This document shows, in pieces, positions 33,076 to 44,495 of a DNA stretch of 48,024 nt. The first letter of the stretch is position 1; every line of letters starts with the position of its first letter. A program made the position numbers and the translations under genes. The stretch is from positions 1 through 48,024 of the forward strand of contig JACRMP010000011.1 of the NCBI GenBank assembly GCA_016214885.1, read 5' to 3'. The notes beneath the pieces were generated by a model. The model saw only the letters and a list, made by a program, of their open reading frames with translations, made no database searches and was not told the origin of the DNA. This DNA comes from Candidatus Gottesmanbacteria bacterium (GTDB taxonomy: Bacteria; Patescibacteriota; Microgenomatia; UBA10105; UBA927).

Positions 33076-35325
33076 ATGCGGGCATATTGGGCAGATATTA
33101 CCAGCGTCATCACCATGCTTCTTCTCGTTGCGGTGTTTTTTGCCCGGCTTTTTTATCCGCAGCCCCAACTCATCGTCACGCCTGACTATGGAAGAAGTGA
33201 CGCATGGCATTTCAGCCTGCCCACCAAATACGCCCTATCCCAATCACTAGCCACCAATACGCTTCCCCTGTGGCGGAACGATATCGGGGGCGGATTCCCG
33301 CTTTTTTCAGAGGGACAAACCGGAGCGCTGTTTTTACCAAATCTTATCCTGTTTAAAACTCTTCCTATAACACACGCATATAATGCTGCGTTGATTCTGG
33401 CCATCGCAACGCTGGGGATTGGCATATATGGATTGTTACGCGTACTCAGATATTCCAGCGTTGCTTCCTTGCTCGCAGGAATAACCCTAGCGTTTTCCGG
33501 CCTATCCATAACACAGCTTACTCATATTACCCTGCTGCAGGGGGTGAGCATGCTTCCTTTTGTTGTTTTACTCAGCATCCTCACCGTAAGAACCGCTAGC
33601 CGTTTTTGGACCGGACTACTAGCCATAGCCATATCACAACAAATTTATGCAGGTTTTCCCCAGGCAAGCTTCATGACGCTTATTTTGTCGGGAATTATGG
33701 TAGCAGCTATCGCATTACAAACGAAACGCTGGCAGTCCGCTGCCTATTGGATAGGCGCCGTGATCCTGGGGATTGGCGGAGGGGCAGCCCAGCTCCTGCC
33801 TTCTTGGGAATTTCTGCGTGCCAGCACCAGCCCTGCGGGATTTACTCCGCAAACGGCCACCGCGTATTCCATGCCGATAGTCCACATTAAAACATTTCTT
33901 GACCCGTTTGCGCTGGGTAATCCGCGATTTGGTACCTACCCGCCGTTTTATAATTTTGACGGCAGTATTTTTTGGGAAAACACCGCATTCATTGGCCTTC
34001 TCCCGTTAATTATCGCCGGAGGAAGCTTTCTCCTTATCAAAAAAGATAAACCGCTGATGCTGTGGTGGGGGATACTTATCGCGTCAATCACCCTTGCTGC
34101 CGGCAAATATGCTCCTACATACATTCTGTATAGTATTTGGCCGATGACGCTTTTCAGAGTGCCTTCCCGTTTTCTCTGGATAACCATGATCGCCGTCGTC
34201 GTAATCGCCGCCCATGTCGTTGACCGTATACGGAAGAAACGTGCCTGGAAAATAAGCATCACGATACTCCTCATGCTACTCCTTATCGCGCATACACTTC
34301 AGCTTATGGGTACATGGTGGTCATATCATCTTGTTACTCCCGCAAGTGCGTGGATGACACCCCCCGAAACGGTGGCCGGAGTACAAAACGGCAGAGTTAT
34401 GACCCTGGGGGAGGGGAAAGTACACAACGATGTTATGACGACAAAAGGCTGGATCGACAAAGGGTTCTATTCATTTCTGAGGAGCGGCTTGTCTCCCGAC
34501 AGTAATATGCTCTGGGGAATATCCCAATATGACGTGTATGCAGGTCGTTTTCTTAAGCGCCCGTCGATCACTGACTCCATGCTTTCCGACAGCATCGCGC
34601 TTAGCCCCGCTATTGCCACCATTTCTTCCACAACACTCATGAATATATTTCCGGTAAGCCATATTCTCTCGTATATTCCCGTCGACTCCGCAGAACTCAC
34701 CCTGGTACAATCGCTATCCCGTGGCTCTACAATTCTGCGCCACTATAAAAATAACGGTGCGTTACCGCGGGCATATGTAACTTACGAAGCAACGACTGCG
34801 GCAACGCTGTCGCAAGCTGCTGCGACTATCACGGATAGTTCGTTTATTCCCGGAAAAAACGTACTTTTGGAATCTCACGCAGTCAATACATTTCCAGGTC
34901 TTGCGGAACGCATTGCAACGAAGACATCCATCGCAGCGCCAAAACCTGCAACCGTCACCTGGCAGGAAAACCGGCATGAATCGGTAATACTTACAGTGGA
35001 AACCCAACAACCCGGCTTTCTTGTCCTCACCGATACCTATTATCCGGGGTGGCGCGCCTACATCGACGGAAAAGAAACTCCCATATTCGCCGCTAATCTT
35101 TCCCAACGCGCTATTGTTCTCCCTGAGGGAACACGCACCGTACGGTTCAGCTACGCGCCTGAATCGGTTATCGTAGGGGGACGGATTGCAGCAGTGACAC
35201 TTATCGTCACAATACTTCTAATGATTCTTCCGATTGGCGTTCGAGCTTCTCGTATTCAGAAAAAAGCTCACGGGCACGCTTCTCATCCCCCAGGCACTCG
35301 CCGTATGCAGCTGACTCCATCCTGA
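33076..35325 (+). CDS. YfhO-family multi-span membrane protein
   Basis: The 749-residue protein has about a dozen membrane helices (for example ITSVITMLLLVAVFFARLFY, LLPLIIAGGSFLLI, ISITILLMLLLIAHTL) and a C-terminal globular part with the YfhO motif LTDTYYPGWRAYIDGKETPIFAANLSQRAIVLPEG, then a last helix. YfhO members are GT-C-like and linked to glycosylation of lipoteichoic acid or other envelope polymers in Firmicutes. It is embedded, on the opposite strand, between the two pilus gene groups, and its 3' end overlaps the DUF2723 gene by 119 bp. A role in glycosylating surface proteins or pili is possible (inference). Confidence 0.85.
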   Translation: MRAYWADITSVITMLLLVAVFFARLFYPQPQLIVTPDYGRSDAWHFSLPTKYALSQSLATNTLPLWRNDIGGGFPLFSEGQTGALFLPNLILFKTLPITHAYNAALILAIATLGIGIYGLLRVLRYSSVASLLAGITLAFSGLSITQLTHITLLQGVSMLPFVVLLSILTVRTASRFWTGLLAIAISQQIYAGFPQASFMTLILSGIMVAAIALQTKRWQSAAYWIGAVILGIGGGAAQLLPSWEFLRASTSPAGFTPQTATAYSMPIVHIKTFLDPFALGNPRFGTYPPFYNFDGSIFWENTAFIGLLPLIIAGGSFLLIKKDKPLMLWWGILIASITLAAGKYAPTYILYSIWPMTLFRVPSRFLWITMIAVVVIAAHVVDRIRKKRAWKISITILLMLLLIAHTLQLMGTWWSYHLVTPASAWMTPPETVAGVQNGRVMTLGEGKVHNDVMTTKGWIDKGFYSFLRSGLSPDSNMLWGISQYDVYAGRFLKRPSITDSMLSDSIALSPAIATISSTTLMNIFPVSHILSYIPVDSAELTLVQSLSRGSTILRHYKNNGALPRAYVTYEATTAATLSQAAATITDSSFIPGKNVLLESHAVNTFPGLAERIATKTSIAAPKPATVTWQENRHESVILTVETQQPGFLVLTDTYYPGWRAYIDGKETPIFAANLSQRAIVLPEGTRTVRFSYAPESVIVGGRIAAVTLIVTILLMILPIGVRASRIQKKAHGHASHPPGTRRMQLTPS

Positions 35326-36559
35326 GGTGGAGCGGAGAGGGCACAAACGCGTGCTGTTTTGCCCGTGCCAGCGCATCAAGTGCATTGGTACAATCTTTAA
35401 AATATAAATGGGAGAGTGCCAAAAGCTCAAGCGATTCGGTAAGACTGGAATCTCCCGACAAAGCAACTGCCGCGGCAAATTCACGGCGTGCTTCTTCCCA
35501 TTTTTCTGCCCGCATGAGTGTTTTACCCATAGCGATGTGCCCCGCAGCATACACATCCAGCACATCCGAAAGCATAAGATGCGGATACCGTGAAAGAATA
35601 CCCGACAGGGGATTATGCATAGCAGTAGCAGTCGCCAAATATGATGCGTACATATCCTCTGCTCCTGGTAATTCCGCGTAAGGTACCGCTTCATACAATA
35701 ATCCCCTCGGCACCCAATACCATCCCTTATCTATCGGCAAAATTATATTGCTATATACACGCGTCGATGCAGTTGAATTAACTTTGATAAACTCTGCCGA
35801 AAACCGTGCCGGAGGAGCATCCGGAAACAGCAAGCGCGGGAAGTGTTTTTTAAGCACAATCTGATAATCGGGAGTTGCCAACCGTGATGCATGGATAACG
35901 GCAGTGTCACCCCTCACTCTCAAACCGTAGCGCACATATTGTGTCGTAAAAAGCGTGGTATCCTGGCTTAATAACAATACACTGTTAGGTTTTGCGGTAG
36001 CCAGAATATCACGTCCCAGATTTTCCGCCGTCCGATCCTGTGGCAAACCCCAAAACCGCCACAGGGTAACCCCACCCATGGACACGGGGTACACCATAAA
36101 AGTAACAAATACCAAAAGCACCGTGGCTTTTATTTTTCCGCCGGTTAAACGGTGCGTTAACACGGTTTTCACGCGGTCAAGCAACCAGGATAGACCGCAA
36201 CCCACCGCGATAGCGATAAAAAGGTAACTCGGCAACAAAAAGCGTTCATACGTGCCCAAGGTAAACCTGTTCGCCAAAGGAAAACTTGCATAGAAAAAAA
36301 ATGCCGGCCCCAAAAAGAAAACGGCAATCATCCATGTTATGAACCACGGACGCAAATTCCTGTACCATGCAGCAACGCCGGTAACAGCCAAGATAACGCC
36401 AACCCAACTCCAATCGGTAACAAGAAAGGTAAAATAAGCCGAAACGGCAATGGTCCGTTCTCTTAGAGAATGACCTATTGATCCGCCTGACACAAACGTC
36501 CCGTAATCAGCCAACACGGTCACGATGCACATACACGTAATAGGCGATTGCCGGTGCAA
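35207..36559 (-). pseudogene. DUF2723 glycosyltransferase-like membrane protein, C-terminal part
   Basis: This frame resumes the DUF2723 protein begun at 37058. Homology starts at LADYGTFVSGGSIGHSL (near 36520); the residues before it are out-of-frame coding. It contains several membrane helices (WSWVGVILAVTGVAAWY, WFITWMIAVFFLGPAFFFYASF, LPSYLFIAIAVGCGLSWLL), a periplasmic domain and a C-terminal TPR-like helical region (AMGKTLMRAEKWEEARREFAAAVALSG to LFSEYEKLERQ). No credible start exists: the formal start is a TTG without ribosome binding site. Together with the N-terminal part it forms one interrupted gene. Confidence 0.8.
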
Positions 36560-37058
36560 AAAATAACATGAGGTGGTGGTGCGAAAGCGACAGCCCGTAG
36601 ACGAAAGCGGCGACTGGCAGCAAGCGTGCGTTTTTTGTATCCTTCCATAACACTAAAATATACCAAAGAAGTATTACAAATAAGTCAAACAGGGCAAATA
36701 CTTCCGGGGTACTACTGTAAAGAAAAAACAAGTAATTAGTAGCAATGCTTACCGCGCCGAATACAGCAGCGAATACATTTTTCCCTGTAAGTCTATATAT
36801 GAGCGCGTAAATGAGTCCAACCGCCGCTGCATGGGGGATGGACGAAAGCAAGGTGACGCGCCAAGACAGTGACCCAAGCGGTATATGAGCCGCAAGCCAA
36901 CCGAGCAGTGAATAGAGGGGATAGCCCGGAGGATGGGGGATACCGGCAATAACCGCTGCGGTAACGACATCGCCGCTGTCACCGGTAAAAATACCCTGCG
37001 CCTGGAAAAAAAGGAAAAGTGCAAAAGAAAAGAATGCCAATAACCACGAGCCGATCAT
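36507..37058 (-). pseudogene. DUF2723 glycosyltransferase-like membrane protein, N-terminal part
   Basis: The 183 residues carry the DUF2723 signature FTGDSGDVVTAAVIAGIPHPPGYPLYSLLGWLAAHIPLG, with the Asp thought to be catalytic in GT-C enzymes, and several helices up to LSLSHHHLMLFFAPAIAYYVYVH. The frame ends shortly after RDRVG. In full-length members roughly 100 residues separate this point from the DYGTF motif, yet here DYGTF follows at once in another frame. So the gene has an internal deletion plus frameshift near 36520. It follows the pilin gene and may have served pilin or surface-protein glycosylation. Confidence 0.8.
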
Positions 37059-37088
37059 GTGGGCATTATATCAGAGTACCCGTAAGCA

Positions 37089-37607
37089 TTACTGGATACA
37101 GAAGTAACATTCAGAGCCGGAAGTTCCGGTCGTTTGCGCCTTACACGTTACCGATGAGGTAACTCCGCTGGAATCATATATGGTATTCAGATCTTCCTGG
37201 AATGCCTTGGATTCCGGTTTAAAGCAGGCAGAAAGATTTTCACCGCTAGTAGAGTTGACATATATTTTCTCCAGATTGGAGCTTCCTGCGAGTTCCTTAA
37301 AGCGTGCCTTCAGTTCTCCTACCGTGATAAGCTCGTCTATCCAGGAAGAAAAGCCAGAGTATGCCGGCCCTGCAGTAGCATCAGTACCCCAAGGGAATTG
37401 TCCCTTGGTAGAGTAGAACCGGAGATTAGCATTGTAAAACTCAGAAACCGTGTTCCGGAGAGATGTATCACGTCCTTTTTTCAGTTGTTCGAACGGATCA
37501 ATAGTGGCAAGAAGTCCTACGGCAAGAGCACCTAAAAGCGCGATAACAATAAGAAGTTCGATCAAAGTGAAGCCGCTTTTTGGGGCAAGATAATTTCTCA
37601 TATACAT
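37089..37607 (-). CDS. Type IV pilin (probable major or PilA-like subunit)
   Basis: The leader LAPKSG|FTLIELLIVIALLGALAVGLLATIDPFEQLKKGRDTSLRNTVSEFYNANLRFYSTKGQFP is a canonical prepilin and N-terminal helix. The 172-residue protein ends in ECYFCIQ, whose Cys pair with an upstream Cys may close a D-region loop. It lies 12 nt after pilC in the pilB-T-C operon, the usual place of the structural pilin. Confidence 0.9.
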   Translation of the reverse strand: MYMRNYLAPKSGFTLIELLIVIALLGALAVGLLATIDPFEQLKKGRDTSLRNTVSEFYNANLRFYSTKGQFPWGTDATAGPAYSGFSSWIDELITVGELKARFKELAGSSNLEKIYVNSTSGENLSACFKPESKAFQEDLNTIYDSSGVTSSVTCKAQTTGTSGSECYFCIQ

Positions 37608-37619
37608 ACAGGTTTATCA

Positions 37620-38828
37620 CTATTTAAATTGGCTTGTCAAGTTGTAAATCGGCGTAATGACGGCGATAACGATAAATCCGACGCCCACTCCAAGAAACAC
37701 CATGATAATCGGCTCAATTGCCGTAGTTAACCCTTTTACCAGGTTCTCGGATTCCGACGCAAAATATTTAGAAAGCTTAAGGAGTGTATCGTCCAATTTT
37801 CCTGTTTCTTCTCCTACCTTCATCATCTGGGAAACGATGGGAGGAAACACGGGGTATTGTCCGAACGTATCTCCCAACGGAAACCCGCGTTCAACCTTTT
37901 TGGATATCTCCACAATAGCGTTTCTGAAGAGAACATTATCCAGCGCATCTTTAAGAATGGTGAGCGCGTCAAGAAGCCGGATACCACTCGTTATAAGCAT
38001 GGACAGCGTTCTGGTAAACTCCACAAGAATGATTTTTTTCTGCAGCTCGCCGAACAAGGGGATGCTCAAAATAACCGTATCTACGATAAGCTGTCCGACT
38101 TTCGTTTCTTTCCACCGCAAAAACGCGTATCCTCCGCCGACAACCGCCGCAATAACCAGCCACCACCAACTCACAAAAAACTGGGAGATACTGATAAGTA
38201 ATTGTGTGGCAAACGGCAAATCAACGCCAAAATCGTTATAAAGTTCGGTTAATTTCGGAATAACGACGGTCATCATAATCATGACGACAATTCCCATACC
38301 CACCATAATAATGACGGGGTAAATCATGGCTCCAGACACCTTGCTCCGGAAATCCCTCTGAGACTCCATGCTGTCGGCAAGCCGTATGAGCACCTGGTCT
38401 AATTGACCCGATGATTCTCCTGCCCGGACAAGAGCTATGTATATCTGCGAAAAATGCTGGGGGTACTTAGCAAGTGCGTCACCCAGATTACCGCCGCTAA
38501 CGATCTGATGCTCGATTTCATTTAAGACCGTAACCAATGCGGGGTTGGGAGTCTGTACGCGGAGAATAGTAAGTGCTTCCGGAAGGGATAACCCCGCCAC
38601 CACCATCGTTGCCAACTGACGGGTAAAATTTACAATTTCCCCGAATCCCACCCTGCGGAATTTAAGAGATACCGCACTTTGCTCGCGGTTCCGCGTTTCG
38701 GTAAGTCCCACGACAAATAATTGCTTATCATGCAGCAGGCGTGTCGCCGCCTCCTTTGAAACAGCTTCGACAAATCCGGTGATGGATTTTCCCTGGCTAT
38801 CGCGCGCTTTATAAGAATAATATGCCAT
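37620..38828 (-). CDS. pilC: Type IV pilus platform protein PilC (GspF family)
   Basis: PilC is the inner-membrane platform on which PilB and PilT turn. The 402 residues contain the two repeated GspF domains, each before membrane helices: FTRQLATMVVAGLSLPEAL...GNLGDALAKYPQHFSQIYIALVRAGESSGQLDQVL and FTRTLSMLITSGIRLLDAL...FPLGDTFGQYPVFPPIVSQMMKVGEETGKLDDTL, ending in IEPIIMVFLGVGVGFIVIAVITPIYNL. It is 9 nt after pilT. Confidence 0.96.
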   Translation of the reverse strand: MAYYSYKARDSQGKSITGFVEAVSKEAATRLLHDKQLFVVGLTETRNREQSAVSLKFRRVGFGEIVNFTRQLATMVVAGLSLPEALTILRVQTPNPALVTVLNEIEHQIVSGGNLGDALAKYPQHFSQIYIALVRAGESSGQLDQVLIRLADSMESQRDFRSKVSGAMIYPVIIMVGMGIVVMIMMTVVIPKLTELYNDFGVDLPFATQLLISISQFFVSWWWLVIAAVVGGGYAFLRWKETKVGQLIVDTVILSIPLFGELQKKIILVEFTRTLSMLITSGIRLLDALTILKDALDNVLFRNAIVEISKKVERGFPLGDTFGQYPVFPPIVSQMMKVGEETGKLDDTLLKLSKYFASESENLVKGLTTAIEPIIMVFLGVGVGFIVIAVITPIYNLTSQFK

Positions 38829-38837
38829 AGGATACTC

Positions 38838-39893
38838 TTATTTCTGCAGTAATCTGCCCAATTCTTCAGGGCGCAGGGCATAGGAATTCGCGACATCCAG
38901 ACCGATAGTCCCGCTCCGTACCAGGGCTGCCAACGATGTTTCCATCGTCATCATGCCGTACTCTGCGCTCGTTTGAATAATATTATCGATCTGATGGGTT
39001 TTGCCTTCACGGATAAGCGTCCGTGCGGCAGGAGTGGCGGTAAGTATTTCACCCACCGGAACACGTCCGCCTGCTATTGCCGGCACCAAGCGCTGTGACA
39101 GCACCCCCTCCAGCACATTGGAAAGCTGGAGCCGCACCTGGGTCTGCTGATTTTCAGGGAATACATCGACAATACGGTCGATGGTTTGCGCTGCTGAATT
39201 TGTGTGCAGTGTCGCAAACACCAAATGCCCAGTTTCTGCGATGGTAATTGCCGACTGGATAGTTTCAAAATCACGCATTTCTCCGATAAGCACGACATCG
39301 GGATCCTCCCGGAGCACACTGCGCAGCGCCACATTCCAGGAATGGGTATCACTATGCATCTCACGTTGCGACACAATAGACTGCGCGGTCGGATACACAT
39401 GCTCGATAGGATCTTCTATGGTGATGATGTGAGCTCCTTTATTTTGGTTGATCATATTGATCATGGAGGCCAAAGTTGTTGATTTTCCGTGACCCGTAGG
39501 ACCTGTTACCAGCACCAAGCCCTGCCGTATTTTCACAAACTGGTGACAGATATCAGGCAGCCCCAGCTCCTCGATAGTCTTAATGCGCTGTGGTATAAGA
39601 CGGAAGGCTCCTGCAATTGTATTTTTTTGTGTATAGACGTTTACCCGAAAACGTCCAACAACCGTAGCCAGCGAATAGTCAATTTCTTTGTTCGTCTCAA
39701 AAATATCTTTTTGCTCAGGTGTTAATGTTCCGTAAAGTATCTGCCGGGCGCTTTCATCAGTCAGCACTTCAGTGCCTTCAACAGGCATCAGCACGCCGTT
39801 AATCCGGAGCATGGGAGGGAATCCGACTATATAATGTATGTCGGAAGCTTCTTTCCTGGCTGCTTCGCTGAACATTTGTTGGATATCCATCAT
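38838..39893 (-). CDS. pilT: Type IV pilus retraction ATPase PilT
   Basis: PilT powers pilus retraction. The 351 residues have the N-terminal PAS-like domain (SDIHYIVGFPPMLRINGVL), Walker A GPTGHGKSTT (Ser replaced by His at the fifth place), an Asp box, Walker B VVLIGEMRDFETI and the His box HLVFATLHTNSAAQTIDRIVDVFP. The AIRNLIRE-type C-terminal motif appears as ARTLIREGKTHQID. Its presence suggests retractable pili. Confidence 0.95.
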   Translation of the reverse strand: MMDIQQMFSEAARKEASDIHYIVGFPPMLRINGVLMPVEGTEVLTDESARQILYGTLTPEQKDIFETNKEIDYSLATVVGRFRVNVYTQKNTIAGAFRLIPQRIKTIEELGLPDICHQFVKIRQGLVLVTGPTGHGKSTTLASMINMINQNKGAHIITIEDPIEHVYPTAQSIVSQREMHSDTHSWNVALRSVLREDPDVVLIGEMRDFETIQSAITIAETGHLVFATLHTNSAAQTIDRIVDVFPENQQTQVRLQLSNVLEGVLSQRLVPAIAGGRVPVGEILTATPAARTLIREGKTHQIDNIIQTSAEYGMMTMETSLAALVRSGTIGLDVANSYALRPEELGRLLQK

Positions 39894-39899
39894 ACGTAT

Positions 39900-41615
39900 T
39901 TAATCCTGGGCGACCCGCAGCACTTCTTCGATAGTTGTGACACCTTCGAGTGCCTTAAGATACCCATCCTGCTTCATGGTAATCATTCCTTCGGAAACCG
40001 CTTGTTTTTCAATTTCACTCATCGGCGCCCTCGTAAGGGTGAGTTTACTGATCGCGTCGGTAATAGGGAACACCTCAAACACCCCGAGCCGGCCCAAATA
40101 ACCTGATCCGCCGCAGCTTTCGCAGGGCTTATCACCAACGGTTCCTTTGCCTTTATACAGTACCATCGGTTTATCCTGCGGCCAAAGCGTACCCACCACA
40201 CTCTTCATGTCTACAATCACCGCTTCATCCGGCACATATTCTTCTTTACACGTCGGACACAACCTCCGCGCTATACGCTGACCTACAAGCGCATTGAGCG
40301 CTGAGGCAACCAAAAACGGTTCGGCACCAAGATCGATTAAACGCGGGATAGCGCCGGCTGCATTATTCGTGTGAAGGGTAGAGAATACAAGATGACCGGT
40401 AAGTGCCGCCTGAATAGCAAGCTCAGCCGTTTCCTGATCCCGGATTTCTCCTACCAGCACTATGTTAGGATCCTGCCGGAGAAAACTCCGGAGCCCCGTT
40501 GCGAATGTAAGTCCCGCTGCAGGGTTGATCTGCACCTGATTAACACCGCTTATCTCGTACTCTACCGGATCCTCCAGTGTCATGATGTTTACTTTTGCAT
40601 TGTTTAATATCGCAAGCACTGAATAAAGAGTGGTCGTTTTACCTGATCCGGTAGGGCCGGTAACCAAAATGACGCCGTGGGGGCGGCGTATGGCCGTTTC
40701 CAAGTGCTTTAGGGCAAGACCCCGTAGCCCAAGATCGTTAAGCGTGGGAATCCCTCCTGATTTTTTAAGCAACCGCATAACTACCTTTTCACCATGCACA
40801 GTGGGAAGTGTAGAGACACGGAGATCAACCTCGCTTTCACCCATTTTGAAATTAAACCGTCCGTCCTGGGGAATACGTTTTTCGTCAATTTTTAGGTCAG
40901 CCAAAATTTTTATACGCGATATTACGGCATCCTGAAGCCTGCGAGGAAGCATAAGCCGCTCCTGCAAAATACCGTCTACCCGATACCGCACCCTGGTTTC
41001 CCCAATCTGTGGCTCAATATGAACGTCAGACGCCCGGGTGCGTATAGCCTGTTCAAGGATTGCCGACACAATCTGGGCGATGGGTGCCTCACGGATAACT
41101 TCTCCCAGATGTCCGGCCTCATAAGTTTTGATGGTTGGTGCGGATTCCTCGAGTGCAGCCGTAACATCTGCGCCTAAATTTTGGGTATACAGTTCATCAA
41201 TCGCTGCGACAATGTCATCTTTAAATCCCATGAACGGCTTAATGGATCTGCCGGATTTTTTTTCCAGAAATTCCACAACCTGGAAATCCAACGGATCAGC
41301 CATCGCTACCGACAGCGTGCCGTTCTCTCCTGCGTCCAGCTGGAACGGAACCAGCGTATACCGCCGAGCAACCGGCTCAGGGATAAAATTAATCACATCT
41401 GGGGTAATAGCCCTCCCTGAAACATTCATAAACGGAATACCCAATGATTCCGCTTTTGCTCTGATAAAATCGTCGTGGGAAACACCGTACTTTCCGGTTA
41501 TAAGATCTTCCAATGGGAGACCTGAGTTAAGCGCTTCCGTGCGGATCCGCTCCGCTTGTTCCGCGGATAATTTATTGGAGGCTGCTAGTATGGAAACAAT
41601 ATCTTGGGCAGGCAT
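39900..41615 (-). CDS. pilB: Type IV pilus assembly ATPase PilB (GspE family)
   Basis: PilB drives pilus extension. The 571 residues comprise the N-terminal MshEN/GspE-N domain (ISRAKAESLGIPFMNVSGRAITPD region), Walker A GPTGSGKTTTLYSVL, Walker B IVLVGEIRDQETA, His box HLVFSTLHTNNAAGAIPRLIDLG and the zinc-binding C-P-T-C ... C-E-S-C of the C-terminal domain. It is the first gene of the operon pilB-pilT-pilC-pilin, preceded by a structured leader of about 85 nt. Confidence 0.96.
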   Translation of the reverse strand: MPAQDIVSILAASNKLSAEQAERIRTEALNSGLPLEDLITGKYGVSHDDFIRAKAESLGIPFMNVSGRAITPDVINFIPEPVARRYTLVPFQLDAGENGTLSVAMADPLDFQVVEFLEKKSGRSIKPFMGFKDDIVAAIDELYTQNLGADVTAALEESAPTIKTYEAGHLGEVIREAPIAQIVSAILEQAIRTRASDVHIEPQIGETRVRYRVDGILQERLMLPRRLQDAVISRIKILADLKIDEKRIPQDGRFNFKMGESEVDLRVSTLPTVHGEKVVMRLLKKSGGIPTLNDLGLRGLALKHLETAIRRPHGVILVTGPTGSGKTTTLYSVLAILNNAKVNIMTLEDPVEYEISGVNQVQINPAAGLTFATGLRSFLRQDPNIVLVGEIRDQETAELAIQAALTGHLVFSTLHTNNAAGAIPRLIDLGAEPFLVASALNALVGQRIARRLCPTCKEEYVPDEAVIVDMKSVVGTLWPQDKPMVLYKGKGTVGDKPCESCGGSGYLGRLGVFEVFPITDAISKLTLTRAPMSEIEKQAVSEGMITMKQDGYLKALEGVTTIEEVLRVAQD

Positions 41616-41623
41616 ACGGACAA

Positions 41624-41680
41624 ATGGTTACGACAGTAACAGTACCGGACTCACCGGTATAACCATTATTCATGGTTACC
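41624..41680 (-). promoter_or_regulatory. Alternative hairpins in the pilB leader
   Basis: The block TAACCAT (41660-41666, + strand) can pair with ATGGTTA at 41672-41678 (5-nt loop) or with ATGGTTA at 41624-41630, enclosing an inner CCGG-CCGG hairpin. The two foldings exclude each other, as in attenuators. The leader lies just upstream of the pilB start at 41615. Confidence 0.45.
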
Positions 41681-41705
41681 TAAGCCTTTGCAAGAGGAAA
41701 GCAAA

Positions 41706-41717
41706 GTACTATAGTAC
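41706..41717. promoter_or_regulatory. Palindromic -10 region shared by pilB and holB
   Basis: The perfect palindrome GTACTATAGTAC offers TATAGT on both strands (+ 41710-41715, - 41713-41708). On the + strand TTGCAA (41688-41693) lies 16 nt upstream as -35 box for holB; the - strand -35 is weak. It looks like a shared divergent promoter core. Confidence 0.45.
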
Positions 41718-41769
41718 AAATCAGCAATCTGAATAAGATACTTGCAGTGTAGAAATTTTTCACTCATAT

Positions 41770-42438
41770 ATGCATACCTATTTACACCTAAACGCCGACG
41801 ACAAGGCGCGCGCCAGGGAAATAGACGCAGAGGCGACCCGCCTAGGCGTATCACCATTTGACAGGATTTCTCCGGCTGCCGAGGGCTCATCTATCGGTAT
41901 TGCCGAAATACGCGCCTTTATTAAACGCCTCACCCTGGCTCCGGTAGAAGGCGCGTACGCAGCAGGGATTATCGTAAATGCGGAAACACTCACCCAGGAA
42001 GCCCAGCAGGCATTATTAAAAACGCTAGAAGAACCACCGGAGCACGCGTATATTTTTTTGGGAGCGGCAAATGATTTACAGCTGATACCCACGATTATAT
42101 CCCGCTGTATTATCGTATCCCATGCAATTCATCAGTCCGGAATACCTGATGCAGAGCAGGCCGCCATAACCATATTAATTAATGAAATTCTGTCTGCATC
42201 ACCGGGCAAAAAAATACATTTAGTTTCTTCCATCGGCAAAACTAAAGAAGAAATTGAATCCTGGATAAACAACGCGCTCCTGTGTCTCCGGTCCGACCTG
42301 CTACGATCCGGCACCCCGACAGGACAAGCTGCTTCTGCCGCTAGAAAAACCCGGCTCATCCACCGGCTTTTTGAGGCTAAAAAATACCTTTCCGGCAATG
42401 TAAATCCGCTGCTCCTTTTGGAACATGCAGTTCTATAA
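41770..42438 (+). CDS. holB: DNA polymerase III delta'-like clamp-loader subunit
   Basis: The 222-residue protein resembles the AAA+ core of HolB/DnaX: NAETLTQEAQQALLKTLEEPPEHAYIFLGA (about 75-104) holds the LEEPP sensor-1 region, and IPTIISRCIIV carries the SRC motif that gives the arginine finger in delta'. No Walker A P-loop is visible at the N-terminus, as in delta'. It is about 100 residues shorter than E. coli delta' and lacks most of the C-terminal collar domain. It is divergent from pilB and upstream of gyrB. Confidence 0.8.
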   Translation: MHTYLHLNADDKARAREIDAEATRLGVSPFDRISPAAEGSSIGIAEIRAFIKRLTLAPVEGAYAAGIIVNAETLTQEAQQALLKTLEEPPEHAYIFLGAANDLQLIPTIISRCIIVSHAIHQSGIPDAEQAAITILINEILSASPGKKIHLVSSIGKTKEEIESWINNALLCLRSDLLRSGTPTGQAASAARKTRLIHRLFEAKKYLSGNVNPLLLLEHAVL

Positions 42439-42469
42439 TAAGGGGAATTTATATACGGTAAGCACTGGC

Positions 42470-42498
42470 TGGACAAGCAAAATATGATCGGGTACAAT
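42470..42498 (+). promoter_or_regulatory. Promoter of gyrB-ppa-gyrA
   Basis: TGGACA (42470-42475), a 17-nt spacer and TACAAT (42493-42498) form a good promoter. The 50-nt leader carries TAAGGTC (42516-42522) and GACCTTA (42542-42548), which can form a hairpin ending 6 nt before ATG 42555. Confidence 0.7.
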
Positions 42499-42518
42499 GG
42501 TTTTTAGAGCGTACCTAA

Positions 42519-44471
<1,953 letters not shown>

Positions 44472-44495
44472 TTTGTAGAAACAAAGGAGGAATAT

